From contig JAGVOV010000082.1 in the NCBI GenBank assembly GCA_020052545.1, forward strand, positions 1 through 5,180: a DNA stretch of 5,180 bases, given 5' to 3'. A model generated the notes under the pieces. The model was given only the letters and a program-made list of their open reading frames with translations, was not told where the DNA came from and searched no databases. Origin of the DNA: an archaeon. Its GTDB lineage: Archaea > Nanobdellota > Nanobdellia > Woesearchaeales > JAGVOV01. The stretch's first letter is position 1, and every line of letters starts with the position of its first letter. Below are positions 1 to 4,763 of the stretch, piece by piece. A program made the position numbers and the translations under genes.

Positions 1-1465
1 AAAGCCTTTTGTTCAATGACAATATCCTTTTCTGTGTCTCTGTCTTCTCTTTGAGGAAGCCTGAAGGAAGTTCATTGAAGATCCCCTTTATCTGGTTGAG
101 GGTCGCTTCAGTGGAATCATAATCGCGCTTCTGTAGCATTGACTCGGCGCCACCCATCAATTCATCGATGCGCTTGCTTTTCTGCTGCAGATCCTCGATA
201 GAGAGCGCCCTATTGGCGTTGCTTATCTCTTTGTAGGCATTGAAGAGGCTTTCCTGGATGTCAAGCTTCTCGCTCATGAATCCGGGCGGTAGTGTCTCGT
301 ATGCGGCCTTTATCTTGTTGTATGTCGTGAAGGCGTTGACAAGGTCTCTTTGGTCCAGATAACGCTTGATTGAGGCAAGCCCAAGGCTTATCTGGGATTT
401 TTTTGATGCTAAGTCGGAGGTGTAGAAGCTTTGCTGCTCCCTGATGAGCATCTCCCTGATCTCAAGAACTTGTTTCTCAAGCTCGGCCTTCTCAGAGACA
501 AATCCCTCGGGCATCTCGGCAAATTTGCTTTCCATCAGTTCATAGAGCTTGTTTGCGTCCTCAACCTTCTTGTTCTTCAAAGAATCAAGGATCTTCTGCT
601 TCAACGACATCAAATCACGGTTGAGATCATTCGCTTTCTTCGTCTCAAACTTGTCGATGAAGATGCTCAAGTCGCGGTTAAGCTTGATCATCTGCCTATT
701 GATATCTTCTTTCTTGTTCAGGTATTCCTGGCCGAGCCTTTGGTAGAACTGCTCGATCTGCGAATATGCTTCCTGCGCTTTCTCTATGTCACCCCATTTC
801 AGGAATTCATATGCCTGGCCCAGAAGACTCTCGACATCGCTGCCTTTCTTCAATGCGCCAGACTCTGCTTCCTGCACTTTCTTGCTGTATTTTGTTATGC
901 TTACGCTGTTATAGAATTCCTTCATGCTGCTGTACAGGTCGCGCAGCATGACATTTAATTGGGAGTAAGTCTGCTTGGCTTTCCCATATTCCCCATTCTG
1001 CTTGAACTGCATCGCTTGATTGAGAAGCTTATGTACTTCCTCGAATTTCTGCGCAGTCTCCGCCTTGATTGGCTGCTCGCTCTCAGTGCTGTCAAAGCCG
1101 GCTGAAGCCTCAAGGTTCTTTATCTTTAGGCCTATGTCGCCGAAAGCCCTTTCCATAAGGTCGAATTCATTCTTCTGTATGTGAGAATCGGCCTTCTCGA
1201 TAAGGAGAAAGAGATCATTCAGCTTCTGCTCTGGAGTCTTGTCAGCTTTAGCAGACGTGCCGCCATAGACAAGGAATGGTGTCGTGAACTTGTACTTTAT
1301 CGTGACAATCCCTTCCTCTTCCAGGAAGTTTGCCCATGATTCTATGACATCAACGCTGACAGAAAGCTGCTTTGCCGCATCATCAAAAGAAATCTCTTGC
1401 TGTTTCCTAGTTAATTCTATAAGTGCATCTACATCTGTCTTGACTACATCATCCGTTGACAGCAT
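1..1465 (-). CDS. Winged-helix protein with a long 74-residue helical repeat array (C-terminus off window)
   Basis: The frame is open from the ATG at 1465 to the window edge, giving 488 residues with no stop. Residues about 8-65 look like a winged helix: helices around DVDALIELTR and ISFDDAAKQLSVS, then a recognition-like helix (VIESWANFLEEEG) and a strand pair (IVTIKYKF). The rest is charged, all-helical and has no membrane segment, so it is probably cytoplasmic. From about residue 174 it repeats every 74 residues, with landmarks at Y248, F322, F396 and F470. Each unit has a helix-turn-helix like FLKWGDIEKA or YLDQRDLVNA, then Y-x-x-I and an LP-x-GF-x-x-EK turn. An in-frame ATG lies upstream at 1486, but it sits only about 7 bases from the TATA box, whereas 1465 is 28 bases from the box centre. 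I do not recognise a named family. The fold suggests a DNA-binding or protein-scaffold role (inference). It lies downstream of the pilin-like pair but has its own promoter. Confidence 0.8.
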   Translation of the reverse strand, partial: MLSTDDVVKTDVDALIELTRKQQEISFDDAAKQLSVSVDVIESWANFLEEEGIVTIKYKFTTPFLVYGGTSAKADKTPEQKLNDLFLLIEKADSHIQKNEFDLMERAFGDIGLKIKNLEASAGFDSTESEQPIKAETAQKFEEVHKLLNQAMQFKQNGEYGKAKQTYSQLNVMLRDLYSSMKEFYNSVSITKYSKKVQEAESGALKKGSDVESLLGQAYEFLKWGDIEKAQEAYSQIEQFYQRLGQEYLNKKEDINRQMIKLNRDLSIFIDKFETKKANDLNRDLMSLKQKILDSLKNKKVEDANKLYELMESKFAEMPEGFVSEKAELEKQVLEIREMLIREQQSFYTSDLASKKSQISLGLASIKRYLDQRDLVNAFTTYNKIKAAYETLPPGFMSEKLDIQESLFNAYKEISNANRALSIEDLQQKSKRIDELMGGAESMLQKRDYDSTEATLNQIKGIFNELPSGFLKEKTETQKRILSLNKRL

Positions 1466-1485
1466 ATGCAAATTCAGTGCTGTCA
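1457..1485. promoter_or_regulatory. Inverted repeat spanning the predicted transcription start (operator candidate)
   Basis: TGACAGCA (1457-1464) and TGCTGTCA (1478-1485) are perfect 8-bp inverted arms separated by 13 bases. The arm centres are 21 bp apart, about two helical turns, as expected for a dimeric helix-turn-helix protein binding one DNA face. The element lies between the TATA box and the first codons, so a bound protein would block initiation. Autoregulation by the winged-helix protein it precedes is plausible but inferred. Confidence 0.4.
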
Positions 1486-1488
1486 TAG

Positions 1489-1497
1489 TATATAAAG
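1489..1497 (-). promoter_or_regulatory. TATA box of the winged-helix/repeat gene
   Basis: On the minus strand this reads CTTTATATA, close to the archaeal box A consensus. Its centre (about 1493) is 28 bases from the ATG at 1465, the spacing expected if transcription starts on or next to that start codon. No Shine-Dalgarno-like sequence precedes either candidate ATG. A second A/T-rich stretch at 1505-1512 is a weaker candidate and fits neither ATG at this spacing. Confidence 0.6.
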
Positions 1498-1550
1498 ATT
1501 GCCATATTTAAAGAGAGAAAATGTTTTCACCTTGGCATGGTAATAAATCA

Positions 1551-2630
1551 TCAATCTTTGACAAGAACACTATGGTTTTTGCCGCCAAACTGGAAAATGC
1601 CTGTCAGCCCATATTGCGCGTAATGGTATGGGTCTATCCTCAGTGCATAGCTCCTGTCATCATGCTGCAATATATTGACATCGCTTGACATGTCTGTCCT
1701 TACGGGGCTGTTGCTCTCATTCACCATATACAAGGAGCCGGGGCAATAATTGTTGAAATAGCAGTAATCGACAAAGCTCCTGTTATAATAATCTCCAGAA
1801 TCAAGCTTGAATGCATCATCTTTCGGCAGCACAGTCTCGATGCCGCAGCACGGATCCGAGCCATTAATGTCATTGTAGAAGCGGGCGATGAAGCTTATTC
1901 CGGCCTGTTCTGCCTTGTAGCTGCTGCCGTTTATGTATTTCTCAAAATTTGTCCTGTTCCACAAAGTGAAATTAGTTGCATTTATCATCTTGGCAAATCC
2001 TAGGGTGTTCAGAAGTATGTAAGGATCCTCAAATCCATTTATATCAAAGTCAACGCTCCTGTCGCCTGTCATGTTCCAGGATGCCATGCTATCATTCGTC
2101 TCAACTATTACCGTATAATTGGCTCCCACACGCCATGGCCCTGTGTCATTATTCTGAAAAAACATGAGGTTTGATATGTTGACTGAAGTATTAATCATCA
2201 TATATGCTTTTGAGACACTCTTCAGCTGCGAGAGCTGATGGTTCACCGTGTACCCTTCCATGTAATTGATGTTGTATGGCGCCAGAGATATGTTCACCTG
2301 ATTCTTGTCGGTGCCATTGACGGCAAGCGCTTTCACGTTTGCGAGGAAATCGTCAAGATTGGACGCGAATCCTCTTGGCTTTGCGGGAAAATTATCTGTG
2401 TTAAGGTAATCGATATAAGATTTTATCGCCCTCTGGGAAGCCGTCTTCACGACATTCTCAGTATAGCTCGACGAAAGCTCCCTGAAGAAATCATTTATCG
2501 TCATCACCCTATTCTTTATCACAGGGATGCGGTTCTCAAGAGTCACGTAGCTGATTGGCCTTGTGTACATCAAAAGTACTGACACTGCCATGATCGCTAT
2601 TATTGTGAAGACGACTGCCTTTTTATTCAT
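1551..2630 (-). CDS. Sequon-rich, N-terminally anchored pilin-like surface protein
   Basis: This is a 359-residue protein: a short basic N-terminus (MNKK), one hydrophobic segment at about residues 5-22, then a long hydrophilic domain with no further membrane segment. That layout suggests an anchored extracytoplasmic protein or pseudopilin-like subunit. The outer domain has 16 N-x-S/T sequons, about three times the number expected from its Asn, Ser and Thr content, pointing to heavy N-glycosylation. It has four cysteines (C261, C262, C290, C296), possibly disulfide-bonded. A GPW segment near residue 164 and a GFEDPYILLNT segment near residue 199 resemble, from memory, conserved parts of uncharacterised DPANN pilin-like proteins. 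I chose the ATG at 2630 because it forms a 4-base ATGA overlap with the preceding gene and gives a typical N-terminus. The ATG at 2645 would add five residues (MAKIN) and cannot be excluded. The precise function is unknown. Confidence 0.8.
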   Translation of the reverse strand: MNKKAVVFTIIAIMAVSVLLMYTRPISYVTLENRIPVIKNRVMTINDFFRELSSSYTENVVKTASQRAIKSYIDYLNTDNFPAKPRGFASNLDDFLANVKALAVNGTDKNQVNISLAPYNINYMEGYTVNHQLSQLKSVSKAYMMINTSVNISNLMFFQNNDTGPWRVGANYTVIVETNDSMASWNMTGDRSVDFDINGFEDPYILLNTLGFAKMINATNFTLWNRTNFEKYINGSSYKAEQAGISFIARFYNDINGSDPCCGIETVLPKDDAFKLDSGDYYNRSFVDYCYFNNYCPGSLYMVNESNSPVRTDMSSDVNILQHDDRSYALRIDPYHYAQYGLTGIFQFGGKNHSVLVKD

Positions 2631-3172
2631 GTTGATTTTTGCCATACTGTTATGTTTACTTTATAAGGGCCCCAGCCATACTGCGGCTTATAGATCCCAT
2701 TCACGATCCTCTTGTAAAGTATCAGATTCCTCGCCTTTCTTGGGTCTGTCAGGTTATTAATCACGATCATAGACTCAATAGTAATCCTTATGTCATAATT
2801 AAGGGGCACAGTGCTGTTCAGGAAATTCTCCAGGAACTCTGTCGACAGGTTCATGCACGTCACGGGCGCGCATTTTTGGCCCGCCAAAGAAATATCCCTA
2901 AAATAATATTCTCCGATCTGCTGCATTATCGTGTTGTCAAGGTTTATTATGGCCCCATTCCTCTTTTGGTTCTGTATGGCCTGGTAATCATTATCATTTA
3001 GCTCATAGAGCTTTGTGTTGGCCATAGTATTCAAAAAATCTTGTGACAATGATAATGTCTGCACTTGGAAAGGCCTTGTCACGAGGTTAGAAGCGGCAAG
3101 AATGACGCCTATTATCACGATCATTATGGCCATGAAAGCGTCCATGCTGAAAAAATAGCCTCTTTTTTCCAT
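2627..3172 (-). CDS. Small pilin-like membrane-anchored protein
   Basis: This is a 181-residue protein starting MEKRGYFFSMDAFMAI, with a hydrophobic helix at about residues 12-31 and a soluble outer domain. A basic charge, Gly, short polar stretch, acidic residue and hydrophobic helix resemble archaeal class III (type IV pilin-like) signal peptides. However, the acidic residue (D11) is six positions after the Gly rather than the usual five for Glu, so processing by a prepilin peptidase is uncertain. The outer domain has two cysteines five residues apart (C101, C106), four sequons (N108, N119, N140, N173) and a C-terminal GPYKVNITVW strand-like end. It is the first gene of the pair: its TGA overlaps the next ATG as ATGA, so the two are probably co-translated and their products may act together at the cell surface. 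Its own TATA box lies 27 bases upstream. The exact role is unknown. Confidence 0.8.
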   Translation of the reverse strand: MEKRGYFFSMDAFMAIMIVIIGVILAASNLVTRPFQVQTLSLSQDFLNTMANTKLYELNDNDYQAIQNQKRNGAIINLDNTIMQQIGEYYFRDISLAGQKCAPVTCMNLSTEFLENFLNSTVPLNYDIRITIESMIVINNLTDPRKARNLILYKRIVNGIYKPQYGWGPYKVNITVWQKST

Positions 3173-3194
3173 TAGGGCGGTTGCTTATCTTGCC

Positions 3195-3203
3195 TAATAA
3201 AAA
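3195..3203 (-). promoter_or_regulatory. TATA box of the pilin-like operon
   Basis: On the minus strand the box reads TTTTTATTA, preceded by CGAAAGA, a purine-rich stretch like a TFB recognition element. Its centre is about 27 bases from the ATG at 3172, implying little or no leader. No Shine-Dalgarno sequence is visible before the start. Confidence 0.55.
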
Positions 3204-3249
3204 TCTTTCGCATAACGCAAACTCGTCGTTCAGCCAAATCTATTATCTC

Positions 3250-3271
3250 AGGTGCCAGTTTTTGGGCACCT
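3250..3271. other. Perfect 7-bp hairpin in the divergent intergenic region
   Basis: AGGTGCC (3250-3256) pairs with GGCACCT (3265-3271) around an 8-base T-rich loop. On neither strand is the stem followed by a strong T-run, so it is not a convincing terminator. It lies upstream of both divergent genes. A regulatory site or part of an unannotated transcript are both possible. Confidence 0.4.
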
Positions 3272-3300
3272 TTCCTAATACGGACGAGCTTGCGGAACAT

Positions 3301-3350
3301 GTCGGAAAGCGAAGCTTTCCGAGCATCGTCGGAAACTTCAGGTTTCCGAG
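3301..3350. repeat. Tandem pair of hairpins sharing one stem, 27-bp period
   Basis: Two 23-bp units (3301-3323 and 3328-3350), separated by CATC, have the same plan: GTCGGAAA, seven variable bases, TTTCCGAG. The first variable part is GCGAAGC and the second CTTCAGG, yet both still pair at their inner ends. The perfect stems are 9 bp (3302-3310 with 3314-3322) and 8 bp (3329-3336 with 3342-3349). Conserved arms with differing but still pairing centres suggest selection for the folded form or a small dispersed inverted-repeat element. No gene is credible here. Confidence 0.6.
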
Positions 3351-3401
3351 AGTTAACTGCACCCAAAACGTGAGATTTTAAGCCCATACACAGTTAACTG
3401 T
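3351..3401. promoter_or_regulatory. Two GTTAAC palindromes upstream of ribL (operator candidate)
   Basis: ACAGTTAACTGT (3390-3401) is a perfect 12-bp palindrome ending five bases before the ribL TATA box. A second copy of its core, AGTTAACTG, lies at 3351-3359, with centres 41 bp apart (close to four helical turns). The position fits a transcription factor site controlling the FAD synthase gene. Archaea have a riboflavin regulator (RbkR), but I cannot tell whether this matches its motif. Confidence 0.35.
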
Positions 3402-3405
3402 AAAG

Positions 3406-3413
3406 ATATAAAA
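3406..3413 (+). promoter_or_regulatory. TATA box of ribL
   Basis: ATATAAAA is centred about 27.5 bases before the ATG at 3437, with purine-rich TAAAG immediately upstream as a possible TFB element. The leader would be absent or one or two bases long. No Shine-Dalgarno sequence precedes the ATG. Confidence 0.65.
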
Positions 3414-3436
3414 AGAAAGAGCCCTTCTCGCAGAGA

Positions 3437-3838
3437 ATGAAGAAAGTCATGGTCTTCGGCACTTTTGACGGCATCCACAAAGGGCATGAATTCCTTTTTG
3501 AAGAGGCGAAAAAACATGGGGACTTCCTCATAGTCGTTGTCGCGAGGGACAAGACAGTGCTTGAGATAAAGAAGAGGCTACCAAGGAGAGACGAGAAGAC
3601 AAGGCTCTTAGATTTGAGAAATCTGTCAATAGTAGACGAGGCTGTGCTCGGCAATGATGAGGACAAGCTCAAGATTGTTCTGCAGAAGAAGCCAGATATA
3701 GTTTGCCTTGGCTATGACCAAAAGAGCTTTGTTGACCAGCTGAAGGAAAGGATCAGCATAGACAAGCTGCCGATAGAGATAATCCGCCTGGGCTCATTCA
3801 TGCCTGATGTGTACAAGAGCTCTAAGCTCGATAAGTGA
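3437..3838 (+). CDS. ribL: Archaeal FAD synthase (FMN adenylyltransferase)
   Basis: This 133-residue protein is a small stand-alone nucleotidyltransferase expected to convert FMN and ATP to FAD and pyrophosphate in the cytoplasm. It begins with the Rossmann-type strand VMVFGTFDGIHKGH, which contains the HxGH nucleotide-binding signature (H14-H17). ARDKT (36-40), GYDQKSF (92-98) and a C-terminal YKSSK (126-130) match the usual layout of archaeal RibL; the YKSSK corresponds to the second nucleotide-binding motif of the superfamily. The length is normal for the archaeal enzyme, and there is no riboflavin kinase domain, unlike bacterial RibF. The same fold includes glycerol-3-phosphate cytidylyltransferases, but the adjacent riboflavin genes favour FAD synthase. 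It has its own TATA box, and 55 bases separate it from the next gene, which also has one. Confidence 0.88.
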   Translation: MKKVMVFGTFDGIHKGHEFLFEEAKKHGDFLIVVVARDKTVLEIKKRLPRRDEKTRLLDLRNLSIVDEAVLGNDEDKLKIVLQKKPDIVCLGYDQKSFVDQLKERISIDKLPIEIIRLGSFMPDVYKSSKLDK

Positions 3839-3874
3839 TTACTTACTTCTGGGTAACATAACATTTATAAGTAA
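3839..3874. promoter_or_regulatory. Inverted repeat flanking the ribC-ribH TATA box
   Basis: TTACTTA (3839-3845), starting right after the ribL stop, is the reverse complement of TAAGTAA (3868-3874), which overlaps the end of the TATA box. GTAACA also occurs twice in direct orientation (3853-3858 and 3871-3876). This could be an operator, but the sequence is A/T-rich and seven-base arms can arise by chance. Confidence 0.25.
3864..3870 (+). promoter_or_regulatory. TATA box of the ribC-ribH/ribA operon
   Basis: TTTATAA is centred 27 bases before the ATG at 3894, predicting a leaderless message for the fusion gene and, by read-through, ribA. The frame is open farther upstream to an ATG at 3807, inside ribL. 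Starting there would place the TATA box within the coding region and add about 29 residues unlike any RibC, so 3894 is the start. Confidence 0.65.
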
Positions 3875-3893
3875 CACTGGTTTCCAGCCCGTT

Positions 3894-4763
3894 ATGGTGA
3901 AAATAGGCATAGTTGACACAACGTTTGCTAGGTATGATATGGGGGGCCTCGCGATTCAAACCTTGCAAGAGAATACAAAAGCGGAAATTCTAAGATGCAC
4001 GGTTCCAGGCATAAAAGATACGGCCATAGCGGCCAAAAAACTCTTTAAGGAAGGATGTGACATAGTCTTAGTCTTTGGGATGGCTGGAAAAGCAGCAGTA
4101 GACAAGCAATGTGCGCATGAGGCAAGCCTCTCTTTGCAGCAGGTACAGTTGGCGGCAGAAAAGCACATACTTGAAGTCTTTGTGCACGAGGATGAAAGTT
4201 CTGATGCAAACGAACTTAAAGAAGTTTTCAGGAACAGGACAATTAAGCACTGCTTGAACGCAATTGAACTTTTGAAAGGCAAAGGAGCATTGCAAAGAAA
4301 TGCAGGGACCGGGAGGAGACAAGGATTTGATGATGAAGGGAACATAGGCGAGAATGTGGGCGAGCCATGCATAGGCATTGTTGTAGCTGACTTCAACGGT
4401 GAAGTGACACATAAGATGCTTGAGGCTGCAGTAAACCATGCTAAAGAGAGAAACATGCCAATTGCAAGAGTATTGCACGTTCCAGGAGCGTTTGAAATAC
4501 CCTTTGCAGTAAAGAATCTTTTACAGATGCATTCTGTGGGGGCAGTGGTGACAATAGGTGCAATAATAAAAGGGGACACCAATCACGATGAAGTTATCGC
4601 ATTAACAGTCGCAAAACAAATTTCGGAGCTAAGCTTGCAGTTCAACAAGCCGGTGACTCTTGGCATTACTGGCCCAGGCATGACAGATGAGCAAGCGGTT
4701 GAAAGGATATCTTATGGGAAGAATGCAGTTGAAGCTGCAATAAGGATGATAAAATATGTTTGA
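3894..4763 (+). CDS. ribC-ribH: Fusion of archaeal riboflavin synthase (RibC) and lumazine synthase (RibH)
   Basis: This 289-residue chain contains two complete enzymes. Residues 1-150 match archaeal riboflavin synthase: [18 protein letters not shown] (36-42), CAHEAS (73-78), EVFVHEDE (94-101) and the C-terminal RRQGFDDEG (141-149). This enzyme dismutates two 6,7-dimethyl-8-ribityllumazines to riboflavin plus 5-amino-6-ribitylaminouracil. After a linker of roughly ten residues, residues 159-289 match archaeal lumazine synthase: GIVVADFN (161-168), VPGAFEIP (196-203), [13 protein letters not shown] (222-234, with H231 at the usual catalytic His position) and [13 protein letters not shown] (252-264). 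That domain condenses 5-amino-6-ribitylaminouracil with 3,4-dihydroxy-2-butanone 4-phosphate. The two enzymes are normally separate proteins in archaea. Neither half shows a missing key motif, so both are probably active, and the uracil released by the first can be reused by the second. The stop codon lies within an 8-base overlap with ribA. Confidence 0.93.
   Translation: MVKIGIVDTTFARYDMGGLAIQTLQENTKAEILRCTVPGIKDTAIAAKKLFKEGCDIVLVFGMAGKAAVDKQCAHEASLSLQQVQLAAEKHILEVFVHEDESSDANELKEVFRNRTIKHCLNAIELLKGKGALQRNAGTGRRQGFDDEGNIGENVGEPCIGIVVADFNGEVTHKMLEAAVNHAKERNMPIARVLHVPGAFEIPFAVKNLLQMHSVGAVVTIGAIIKGDTNHDEVIALTVAKQISELSLQFNKPVTLGITGPGMTDEQAVERISYGKNAVEAAIRMIKYV
4744..4750 (+). promoter_or_regulatory. 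Possible ribosome binding site of ribA
   Basis: GGATGAT lies five bases before the ribA ATG, inside the end of the fusion gene. It partly matches the archaeal anti-Shine-Dalgarno partner (GGAGGTGAT) and is the only such sequence before a start in this window. That fits an internal cistron of a message whose first gene is leaderless. Confidence 0.35.

Noticed and set aside
431..958. A 175-codon plus-strand open frame opposite the helical repeat gene.
   Set aside because: It is in exact codon register with the minus-strand gene, and its leucine-rich product is what the Glu/Lys-rich antisense codons would give. The minus-strand frame has clear protein repeats and a promoter.
1509..1523. T-rich stretch on the minus strand after the sequon-rich gene, as a transcription terminator.
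   Set aside because: The T-run is interrupted by C and the stretch overlaps A/T-rich promoter sequence of the next gene, so it cannot be told apart from promoter composition.
3250..3350. Possible CRISPR array, tRNA or box C/D RNA in the hairpin-rich intergenic stretch.
   Set aside because: There are only two short palindromic units with a 4-base spacer, so it is not CRISPR. No cloverleaf or T-arm signature is seen, and no C and D box pair was found on either strand.
3172..3387. A 71-codon minus-strand frame in the divergent intergenic region, whose TAA overlaps the ATG of the small pilin-like gene.
   Set aside because: Its start is only about 23 bases from the nearest TATA-like box, unlike the 27-28 of the other genes. 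It runs through three hairpins and over the pilin-like gene's own promoter, and the product is a basic, low-information peptide I do not recognise.
3807..3893. N-terminal extension of the RibC-RibH frame beginning inside ribL.
   Set aside because: The extra 29 residues do not resemble RibC, and the TATA box lies inside this stretch. The ATG at 3894 begins exactly at the conserved [11 protein letters not shown] strand.
3956..4582. A 208-codon minus-strand open frame opposite the RibC-RibH fusion.
   Set aside because: The plus strand encodes two well-recognised enzymes here. The antisense product is a Ser/Cys/Phe-rich shadow without domains.
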